Of a stretch of 64,000 bases of DNA, positions 24,577 to 31,933 are shown piece after piece. Positions within the stretch are counted from its first letter, which is position 1. Each line of letters opens with the position of its first letter. Origin of the DNA: Dethiosulfatarculus sandiegensis. GTDB taxonomy: Bacteria > Desulfobacterota > Desulfarculia > Desulfarculales > Desulfarculaceae. Under the pieces are notes generated by a model. It was not told the DNA's origin, searched no databases, and saw only the letters and a program-made list of their open reading frames with translations. A program made the position numbers and the translations under genes. The stretch covers positions 289,359 through 353,358 of the forward strand of contig NZ_AZAC01000056.1 of the NCBI RefSeq assembly GCF_000931935.2, in the 5' to 3' direction.

Positions 24577-26508
24577 ATGCATAAAAGAAACATATATCTG
24601 AAAAAAAGACCCTTGGAAGAAGCCCGGGAACTGTTTTCCTCCGCTTTTGACTGGGGAAAAATGCTGGCTGTCCGGACCGTGGATACGGTTGACGCCCTGG
24701 GCATGATAACCGCGGAAGAGGTCTTTGCCCATTACTCCTCACCCGGCTATCATGCGGCCGCCATGGACGGAGTTGCGGTTAAGGCCTCTGACACCTATGG
24801 CGCGGATGATGAGAACCCCCTGCTCTTGAAAGAAGGGGAAAAGGTCTTTTTTGTCAATACAGGCCAACCCTTGCCCGGGGGAGCCGACGCTGTGGTCATG
24901 ATAGAGGATCTGCACCAGCCCGGCTCCGGCCTGGTGGAGTTCAGGCAGGCCGCCTTTCCCTGGCAGCATGTGCGCAGGGTTGGCGAGGATATCGTGGCCG
25001 GAGAACTTCTATTCCCCAGCCGCCATAAGTTAAAGGCCGAGGATCTGGCCGCCCTTTTACAAGCCGGAGTTTTCCATTTAAAGGTTTTGGAAAAGCCCAA
25101 GGTGGCTATCATCCCCACGGGCCACGAACTCCTGGACTGGCAGGAAGCCGAGAAAAAAGCACCCGGACCAGGGGTGATAATTGAATCCAACTCGGTATTG
25201 CTGGCCGGTCTGGTGAGGGAGGCCGGGGCGGAACCCCTGGTTATGGAGCGCCAGCCGGACGACCCGGAGGTGATAAGCCGGGCAGTGGAACAAGCCGTGG
25301 AATCCTCGGCCCACATGGTGCTTTTGAATGCCGGTGCCTCGGCCGGGTCCAAGGATTTTTCGGTCCATGTCATCGGCGGCCTGGGCGAGGTTCTGGTGCA
25401 CGGAGTGGCTGTAATGCCGGGCAAGCCCAGCATTTTGGGCAAGGTCAAAAATAAACCCGTGATCGGCACACCGGGCTATGCCGTCTCGGCCTGGGTGTGT
25501 TTTGACCAGTTCGTGGCCCCGGCCCTGGCCGGGATGCAAGGCCAGGCCCCGCCCCAACGCATTACCGTACAGGCCAAACCCGCCCGTCCCCTGCCTTCCA
25601 AGCTGGGGCAGGAGGAATTCCTACGGGTTCACCTGGGTCGGGTTGGGCAAAACATGGTGGCCACTCCCCTGAAAAGAGGGGCGGGCACTATAACTTCCCT
25701 GACCAGGGCGGACGGACTGATGCGAATCGGTGTCCATTCAGAGGGGCTTGAGGCTTCTGCCTTTGCCCCGGCCGAGATACTCACCTCGGAAAGGGCGCTG
25801 GAAAACACCCTGGTGGTGGTGGGCAGCCACGACATAACCCTGGACCTCCTGGCTGGTCACATGGCCAAAAAAGACCCGCTGCTAAGGGTTTCATCCTCTC
25901 ATCTGGGATCTTTGGCGGGCCTTATGGCCGCCAAGGAAGGACGCAGCCATCTTGGCGGCACCCATCTGCTGGATACGGAAACAGGTGATTACAACGTAAG
26001 TTACATCAAGCGCTATCTGCCGGATCTGCCGGTTAAGCTGGTCACCCTGGCCTACAGGCAGCAGGGGATGATCGTCAAGAAAGGCAACCCCAAGGGCATT
26101 CAATCCCTCAGTGATCTTGAACGGGCCGATGTGCGTCTGGTGAACCGCCAGGCCGGTTCCGGAACCAGGGTGCTGTTGGATTACGCCCTGGCCCAGGAGG
26201 GTATGGATGCCGACAATATCAGGGGCTATTCCCAGGAGGAATACACTCATATGGCCGTGGCTGTTCAGGTATTGAGCGGCGGCGCGGACGTGGGGGTGGG
26301 CATTTTGGCGGCAGCCAAGGCCCTGGATCTGGATTTCATTCCCCTGGTTCAGGAGCGCTACGACCTGTTGATCCCCAAAGAGCATCTTGAAGATCATCGC
26401 GTTCAGGTGTTGCTTGATACCCTGGAGAATCCCGATTTTAAAAAAGCGGTTATGAAATTGGGTGGTTATGACGTCGCCCCCATGGGTCGGACAGCTTGGG
26501 AAAGCTAA
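24577..26508 (+). CDS. MoeA fused to a periplasmic-binding-protein-like domain
   Basis: A 643-residue two-part protein. Residues 1-405 are MoeA (SPGYHAAAMDGVAVKASDTYG, NTGQPLPGGADAVVMIEDL, IPTGHELLDW, NAGASAGSKDFSVHVI, VMPGKPSILGKV). Residues about 410-640 are a type 2 binding-protein domain of the kind found as the C-terminal half of LysR-like molybdate regulators (VVVGSHDITLDLLAGHMA, HLLDTETGDYNVSYI, LVNRQAGSGTRVLLDYAL, GVGILAAAKALDLDFIPL). Family knowledge: this fused form is frequent in anaerobes and is presumed to sense or deliver oxyanion or cofactor ligand, without experimental proof. No signal peptide, so cytoplasmic. It ends just before a strong terminator. Confidence 0.93.
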   Translation: MHKRNIYLKKRPLEEARELFSSAFDWGKMLAVRTVDTVDALGMITAEEVFAHYSSPGYHAAAMDGVAVKASDTYGADDENPLLLKEGEKVFFVNTGQPLPGGADAVVMIEDLHQPGSGLVEFRQAAFPWQHVRRVGEDIVAGELLFPSRHKLKAEDLAALLQAGVFHLKVLEKPKVAIIPTGHELLDWQEAEKKAPGPGVIIESNSVLLAGLVREAGAEPLVMERQPDDPEVISRAVEQAVESSAHMVLLNAGASAGSKDFSVHVIGGLGEVLVHGVAVMPGKPSILGKVKNKPVIGTPGYAVSAWVCFDQFVAPALAGMQGQAPPQRITVQAKPARPLPSKLGQEEFLRVHLGRVGQNMVATPLKRGAGTITSLTRADGLMRIGVHSEGLEASAFAPAEILTSERALENTLVVVGSHDITLDLLAGHMAKKDPLLRVSSSHLGSLAGLMAAKEGRSHLGGTHLLDTETGDYNVSYIKRYLPDLPVKLVTLAYRQQGMIVKKGNPKGIQSLSDLERADVRLVNRQAGSGTRVLLDYALAQEGMDADNIRGYSQEEYTHMAVAVQVLSGGADVGVGILAAAKALDLDFIPLVQERYDLLIPKEHLEDHRVQVLLDTLENPDFKKAVMKLGGYDVAPMGRTAWES

Positions 26509-26560
26509 TTTCCTTTTGGTGACTCTCATTTGTCCGGCTTGCCCAAGGGCCTTTAAAATA

Positions 26561-26606
26561 AATCCCGCCGTCTCATAGAAGAAAAAGAGACGGCGGGATT
26601 TTGCTT
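26561..26606 (+). terminator. Terminator after moeA-PBP
   Basis: A perfect 14-bp stem AATCCCGCCGTCTC/GAGACGGCGGGATT with a 12-base loop, then TTGCTTT. It closes the cofactor operon. Confidence 0.9.
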
Positions 26607-26722
26607 TACATTTGACCAAATTGTGTGTCTGAACATATAATCCGCTGGGAATCAAGTAGTTAACCTGCCTGCACCTTTGCTTCCCGGCCGGGTGGAAGGT
26701 TGTTTATCGAAGGGATTGCACC

Positions 26723-28696
26723 TTGGAGATAACATTTGGCGGTTCACTGGATGTGGGCCTGGTCCGCACCGAGAATCAGGATGCCGTCTTTTTACCCCCA
26801 GAGGACCAGGGGCCTGTGCCGGGCCTTTTCGTGTTGGCCGACGGCATGGGCGGAGTGGCCGGGGGACGGGTGGCTTCGGAGTTGGCCACCAACACCATCC
26901 CCAGGGTTTTTGCAACCGAATCCAGGGAAAACGGACTGGAGCGGGGGCTTACCGCAGCGATCAGCGCCGCGGCTGAAGCTGTTTTTCAAAAATCCCAGGA
27001 GACTCCGGATTTCAGGGGCATGGGCACAACTGTGGTGGCAGTGGCCTTGGAGCCGGGCAGGGCAGTGGTGGCCAACGTGGGGGACAGCCGCTGCTATCTG
27101 TGGCGCAAGGGAGAGCTGACTTTAGTCACCCATGATCACTCAGTGGTTATGGAGATGGTGGATCAGGGTCAGATAACCTTGGAACAGGCCAGGGAACATC
27201 CCATGCGTAATGTGCTCACCAGGGTGGTGGGCAACCAGCCGGTGGTTGAGGTTGATCTCTTTTCCGTGGAGCTTATGCCGGATGACCAACTTTTACTGTG
27301 CTCTGACGGCCTGCACGGACCGGTTAGTGAAGAGCTGATAAGCGCTGTAATCGGCGCGGAAAACGGGCCCCGGGGAAAAACCCGGGTATTGGTGGAAGAG
27401 GCCAATCGGGCCGGTGGGCCGGACAATATTTCCGCTGTCTTAATCAATATTCAGGATCCTGGAGAAATGCCTGAAGAGGCCCGGGCAGCCTCTTTTTTGC
27501 AATTGCCTTTTTCCAGAAAAACCCTAGCCCTGGGCTTGGCCGCTGTTTTGGCCCTAGGCCTTTTGGTCTTTGCCTTTTTTTTCATTCCCCCCAAAAAGCA
27601 GGATAATAGCCACACCCCGGTAATCCACGGCAAGGTGGATGCAAAGGAACTTGATTCTGCAAAGCCTCTGCAAACCAAACCGCCTGCCAAAGCCAAACCA
27701 AGTTCCGAACTTGTTGTTCCTGGGGCTGCGGTTAAGGCAAATGAGGCAGGCCAGACTGAAGATCCTTTGGCCAGCCAGGTTAAATCTGTTGAAAAGCAGG
27801 AGTTTTCAGAAGAACCTACAGCCGATCCTCCCCCAAAAAAACTTACTGAAAAAGATTCTGGTCATAAAGAACCGCAAAACGCCCCTGAACCAAAAGAGAC
27901 TTCTCCAGGCCTCTCTCCCGAGGAGGGGGAAAACAATAAAGGCCTTGAGGCGCTTTCTTCTTTGGCTCCTGAACTGCAAAAAGACCCCATGCTGGTCGAC
28001 CATATCTGGAAGGACGGAGGGGGGAGCCAAAATTGGCGTCAAATAGGGGCATATGCCAAAACAGCGAACCTTAAAAAAGACCTTGAGATAGTCAGAAAAG
28101 TCCTGGCCGGGGACAAGAGGGTGAAACTGGTTTGGACCATTGCCCCGGCCAAAGGGAAAAGCCCCATGCTGTATCGGCTGTTACTCGGCAATTCAAAGAA
28201 AAAAGGCCTTAAAAAATCCCTTTCGGCTCTTGGGCGCAAAGGGGTGAAGCCTTTGGACCCTCCCAACCTTTTGGCTGGTGGAGGGCGTTATTCTTTTGTT
28301 TTGTCCAGGGTAAAAGACCTTAAGCAGGCCAAACCGGCATCTTCTCCCGAGCTGAACCTGGTTTTTCTTGCCGGTGGGATGGCGGATCAGGCCCAGATTC
28401 GCACTGTCACAGATATTGTAAAAAGCGGTTATCCGGGTGGTTTGTTGTTAATGGATTATGGGGCAGGCAGGGAAAAGACCCTGTCTTTGGCCTTAATGGC
28501 CGCGGATATTCTCGGTCACAAACGGGTTTTTCTATACAGGAGTAAACGAAAGACTCGCAGCAAGGACTCTCAATTGCTGGTTCCCCGTAAAATGGTGAGG
28601 GATTTCTGCATGAACGTCACCGCCGCCCTGCCTGTGATATCAGATTTGCCTTTGACCAGAAGGGCCAGTCTGATCATGATAAAAGGCGTAAATTAA
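26723..28696 (+). CDS. Membrane-anchored PP2C-type Ser/Thr phosphatase with exported C-terminal domain
   Basis: A 657-residue protein. Residues 1-245 are a complete PPM/PP2C phosphatase: GLVRTENQDAVFL, VLADGMGGVAGGRVAS, GMGTTVVAVAL, VANVGDSRCYLW, LLCSDGLHGP and GGPDNISAVLIN carry the metal-binding acidic residues. One transmembrane helix (residues about 267-289, LALGLAAVLALGLLVFAFFF) follows, then a Lys/Pro/Glu-rich linker of about 130 residues and a C-terminal domain of about 220 residues that I do not recognise. Topology predicts phosphatase inside, unknown domain outside. TTG start with AAGGGA 8 bases upstream. It may undo Ser/Thr kinase signals; no kinase is present in the window. Confidence 0.92.
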   Translation: MEITFGGSLDVGLVRTENQDAVFLPPEDQGPVPGLFVLADGMGGVAGGRVASELATNTIPRVFATESRENGLERGLTAAISAAAEAVFQKSQETPDFRGMGTTVVAVALEPGRAVVANVGDSRCYLWRKGELTLVTHDHSVVMEMVDQGQITLEQAREHPMRNVLTRVVGNQPVVEVDLFSVELMPDDQLLLCSDGLHGPVSEELISAVIGAENGPRGKTRVLVEEANRAGGPDNISAVLINIQDPGEMPEEARAASFLQLPFSRKTLALGLAAVLALGLLVFAFFFIPPKKQDNSHTPVIHGKVDAKELDSAKPLQTKPPAKAKPSSELVVPGAAVKANEAGQTEDPLASQVKSVEKQEFSEEPTADPPPKKLTEKDSGHKEPQNAPEPKETSPGLSPEEGENNKGLEALSSLAPELQKDPMLVDHIWKDGGGSQNWRQIGAYAKTANLKKDLEIVRKVLAGDKRVKLVWTIAPAKGKSPMLYRLLLGNSKKKGLKKSLSALGRKGVKPLDPPNLLAGGGRYSFVLSRVKDLKQAKPASSPELNLVFLAGGMADQAQIRTVTDIVKSGYPGGLLLMDYGAGREKTLSLALMAADILGHKRVFLYRSKRKTRSKDSQLLVPRKMVRDFCMNVTAALPVISDLPLTRRASLIMIKGVN

Positions 28697-28698
28697 GC

Positions 28699-28742
28699 AA
28701 AGGCCCGGCCCTGGTGTAAAAAACCGGGGCCTGGCCTTTTGG
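28699..28742 (+). terminator. Terminator after the PP2C gene
   Basis: A long GC-rich stem, AAAGGCC-C-GGCCC-TGGT against ACC-GGGGCC-T-GGCCTTT, directly after the stop and ending in TTTT. It may also end the convergent CobD-like gene. Confidence 0.8.
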
Positions 28743-28800
28743 TTTGCATACGGAAGGACCCTTTCGGGCAGGCAAAGCCTGTAGATCTCCCGCCGAAAGA

Positions 28801-29925
28801 TCAGCTTTTCAGCGCCGTTTCCAACGCCTTGAATAAACGCTTTTGTTCTTCTGTGGTGGTGACTGCAAAACGCAGGTGACGGGGGCCGCAGCCGGGAAAT
28901 GATTGGCAGTCCCTTACCAACACCCCTTGCTCGGCGGTTCGGCTGGAGACAATATCCGCGGTGGGCGCTGTGTGGGGCAGCCTGGTGAGTAGATAATTAA
29001 CCTGGCTGGGATAAACCACAAGCCCCATTCCGGTGAGCTTTCCCTTCATTTCTTCCCGCCACTTGTCCACGGCTTTTCTGGTTTTTAAAGCATATTCGTT
29101 TTGAGCCAGGCAATAGATCCCCGCGTCATGGGCCGGAGTGTTGACACTCCATGGTTCGCCCAAGGGCTCGATATGGGCCAGGGTGTCTGTGTGCCCCATC
29201 ATGTAACCCAGGCGCAGCCCGGCCAGGCAATAGAACTTGGTCATGCTGCGCAGCACAATAAGCCTGGGGTATTTTTGAACCAGGGGCGGCGACCATTTTC
29301 TGGCCTGGTCCGGGGCAAAGTCAATAAAGGCTTCATCCACAATCATCCAGGTGCGCCTTGCCATGGCCTGGGCAAGCAGAGTGTCTAAAAACTCCCTTTC
29401 CACCAAAGTGCCGGTGGGGCTTACCGGATTGGTCAGCACCACACAGGAAGGGTCATGGGCCCATATTCGGTCTATATCCACTGTGGTGGGGGTGAAGTTT
29501 TGGCTTTCACTGATAGACAGAAAATGAAAATGGCGTCCGGTCAGGGCCATGGAGCGGGGGAATTCCCCGAATGAGGGGGCCAGGATCAATATGGTCTTGA
29601 GATCCAGGGCGCGGGACAACAGACGTATCAGGGCGGTGGAGCCGTTGCCTACAATCAGGTTTTTACTGTTAAGGCCCAGTTGCTTGGCCAGGGCCTCTTT
29701 TAAAAGGGTGTTGTGTCTGTCCGGATAGTGGCAGATTCGTTTAAAGGATTGGGCCAGGATTTTGTCGAGTCCCGCGGGCGGTCCCAAGGGGTTTAAGGAA
29801 GCGGACAGGTCCAGAATTCTATCCGGGTTCACTTCCAGACGACGGGCGGCTCCCCATATGTCGCCGCCGTGAAAGGCTGCCTGCCCGGTTAAGCCTGGAT
29901 TAGTGATATGTTTATGCTCAGGCAA
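28801..29925 (-). CDS. CobD-like threonine-phosphate decarboxylase / histidinol-phosphate aminotransferase family
   Basis: A 374-residue fold-type I PLP enzyme. The opening HGGDIWGAARRL and DLSASLNPLGPP is typical of CobD, which makes aminopropanol phosphate for cobalamin, and GNGSTALIRLLSRAL and MTKFYCLAGLRLGYMMG carry the phosphate and PLP-lysine regions. CobD and HisC are close relatives; the HGGDI opening favours CobD. No other cobalamin biosynthesis gene lies beside it, although Mg/Co-chelatase-like I and D subunits lie 7 kb away. Convergent with the PP2C gene. No signal peptide. Confidence 0.8.
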   Translation of the reverse strand: MPEHKHITNPGLTGQAAFHGGDIWGAARRLEVNPDRILDLSASLNPLGPPAGLDKILAQSFKRICHYPDRHNTLLKEALAKQLGLNSKNLIVGNGSTALIRLLSRALDLKTILILAPSFGEFPRSMALTGRHFHFLSISESQNFTPTTVDIDRIWAHDPSCVVLTNPVSPTGTLVEREFLDTLLAQAMARRTWMIVDEAFIDFAPDQARKWSPPLVQKYPRLIVLRSMTKFYCLAGLRLGYMMGHTDTLAHIEPLGEPWSVNTPAHDAGIYCLAQNEYALKTRKAVDKWREEMKGKLTGMGLVVYPSQVNYLLTRLPHTAPTADIVSSRTAEQGVLVRDCQSFPGCGPRHLRFAVTTTEEQKRLFKALETALKS

Positions 29926-30068
29926 GAATTCACTCCAAAACCCGTTTCAAAACAGGTGGTGAAAGGTTTTTTGCCTTTTAAGGCAGATGCCATGGGGTGC
30001 GCCCATGGAAAAGAGGATCACCTGTGAGAAAAGTCGGCTTCTTAAGGATCCTCTTTTTACTTTTCGGT

Positions 30069-31520
30069 TCAACTTTGAATGTGCTGAGGCCTGAAATCCT
30101 GGCGTCTCAGCCCATGCCGGTTCATTTTCATGTAAAGGGTTTTAGGGTTTATGCCTGCTGCCTTGGCGGATTCCCCTATTTTACCATGGTGCTTTCTTAA
30201 TATTGATTCCAGATAAAGGCGCTCGCATGAACCCATAAAATCAGCCAGGCTTTGGGTTGAAGACTCCCATTGCCCATCCGGCGGCATGTTGATCTCCGGC
30301 AAGGGCAGGTCCTGGCTGTCCCGGGGCAGGTCAAATTGCTGTATCACCTCTCCCTGGGTGAGGATCACGCTTCTCTCCACCGTATGTTCCAGTTCGCGCA
30401 CATTGCCGGGCCAGTCATGCCTTTCAAGCTGGGCCATAGCGTTTGGTGAAATGCCCTTGATGTTTCGGTCGTACTTGATGGCGAACCTTTTCAGGAAATT
30501 ATCGGCCAGAATTGATATATCACCCGGCCTGTGCCTTAAAGGGGGAATATGCAGGTGGATGACGTTAAGCCTGTAGAAAAGGTCTTGTCTGAAGATTCCT
30601 TCCAAGACAGCCTTTTCCAGGTCGCGGTTGGTGGAGGCTATGATCCTCACATCGGCATGGCGTATTTTGGTTCCGCCCACCCGCTCAAAATTAAAGCTCT
30701 GTAAAAATCTAAGCATCTTGGATTGCATATCCAGCGGCATCTCCCCGATTTCATCCAGAACCAGGGTGCCTCCGTCGGCTGTCTCCACCCTGCCTATCTT
30801 GCGGGCCACCGCCCCGGTAAAGGAGCCCCTTTCATGGCCGAATAGTTCACTTTCTATCAATGTTGCCGGGATGGATGCGCAGTTGATCTCCACATAGGGC
30901 CTGGGGCTTCTGGGGCTGGTGTTGTGGATGGCCCTGGCCAAGACTCCCTTGCCCGTACCGGTTTCTCCGCTGATCAAAACTGTAACGTCTGTGGCCGCCG
31001 CTGTTTGGGCCAGGCGGCAGATCTCAATCATGCGTTCGTCGCTGGTGATTACATCAGCCAGTGAGTGTTTTTTTCCGGATTTCAGGCTGGCCACTTCCCT
31101 GGTGAGGCGACGGTGTTCCAGGCACCGGTTCAGGGCATGGCGCACCTCACCCTCGGTAAAGGGCTTGCGTAGGTAGTCTGCCACTCCCAGGCGCAGTGCG
31201 GTTATGGCGTCTTCAATGTCGCTGAAAGCGGTCATTAAAATATACTGGCTCTCAGGATGCCGCTTTTTCATTTCAGTAACCAGGGTGAGGCCGTCTGTAT
31301 CCGGCATGCGCATGTCTGTCAACACAACATCGAAATTATGGCGGTCCATGGCGGTCAGCGCCTGGGAGGCCCGGCTGGCGCTTTCAACCTCAAAATCCTG
31401 TTTTAAAAAGTTTTTTATCCTCTCCAGGGTGGACCACTCATCGTCCAGGATCAAGACCCTGGGACGCCAGGGCCCGGGCGCGTCCTGGGTTTCGGCTTGG
31501 TATTTCGGGGGATTGGTCAT
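30069..31520 (-). CDS. NtrC-family sigma-54-dependent response regulator
   Basis: A 483-residue regulator with receiver (phospho-Asp in VVLTDMRMPDTDG, about residue 68), central AAA+ domain (Walker A GETGTGKGVLA; LDEIGEMP Walker B; RELEHTVERSVIL) and a Fis-type helix-turn-helix (GKIGESAKAAGINPKTLYMKM). The sigma-54 contact loop reads GSFTGA instead of the usual GAFTGA. No partner histidine kinase is adjacent, so it is an orphan regulator. Short A/T-rich upstream region of 410 bases. Targets unknown. Confidence 0.93.
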   Translation of the reverse strand: MTNPPKYQAETQDAPGPWRPRVLILDDEWSTLERIKNFLKQDFEVESASRASQALTAMDRHNFDVVLTDMRMPDTDGLTLVTEMKKRHPESQYILMTAFSDIEDAITALRLGVADYLRKPFTEGEVRHALNRCLEHRRLTREVASLKSGKKHSLADVITSDERMIEICRLAQTAAATDVTVLISGETGTGKGVLARAIHNTSPRSPRPYVEINCASIPATLIESELFGHERGSFTGAVARKIGRVETADGGTLVLDEIGEMPLDMQSKMLRFLQSFNFERVGGTKIRHADVRIIASTNRDLEKAVLEGIFRQDLFYRLNVIHLHIPPLRHRPGDISILADNFLKRFAIKYDRNIKGISPNAMAQLERHDWPGNVRELEHTVERSVILTQGEVIQQFDLPRDSQDLPLPEINMPPDGQWESSTQSLADFMGSCERLYLESILRKHHGKIGESAKAAGINPKTLYMKMNRHGLRRQDFRPQHIQS

Positions 31521-31933
31521 CTGCGCACTTTCCCTTAGGGCCGGATGTTAACGGCTTTTGGGGGGTGTGATATTTTTACCCCGGCGCCGGTTTTTAAAAC
31601 CTGGTTCAGACTGTCTGCCAAAGGTCTTAAGGCCTTTGGGCTTGAGCCAGTCATGCGCTTTTGATCTTGCTGCCTATTTTATACCGTCAGAGCCCGGTTA
31701 AGTAAAAACAGGTTAAGGTAAAAGTCAAGGGCAAGGAAAGGAAATACGGGTCGCATACAGGCAGTTCGTCAACAGTCTTTAGGTTCTAGAAGGCCTCTAG
31801 CGCCTTTAAGAACCCTGGCGGCAAGCTTTGTGGGGCCGCTGTTATACTGCCCCACAAAAGGTATGTAAACCAAAAGGCGCACCCCGGACCGGCCTGGAGA
31901 ACCCTTTCTCCAAACACCCGCAGCGGCTGTCGG
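31521..31933. other. Intergenic region with a hairpin near the right side
   Basis: No gene seen on either strand. It holds the presumed promoter of the NtrC gene at the left and the 3' end of the acyl-CoA synthetase transcript at the right, including a perfect 10-bp stem TTTGTGGGGC/GCCCCACAAA (31827-31858, 12-base loop). It lacks a T-run on minus, so it may be an mRNA 3' stabiliser rather than a strong terminator. Confidence 0.6.
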
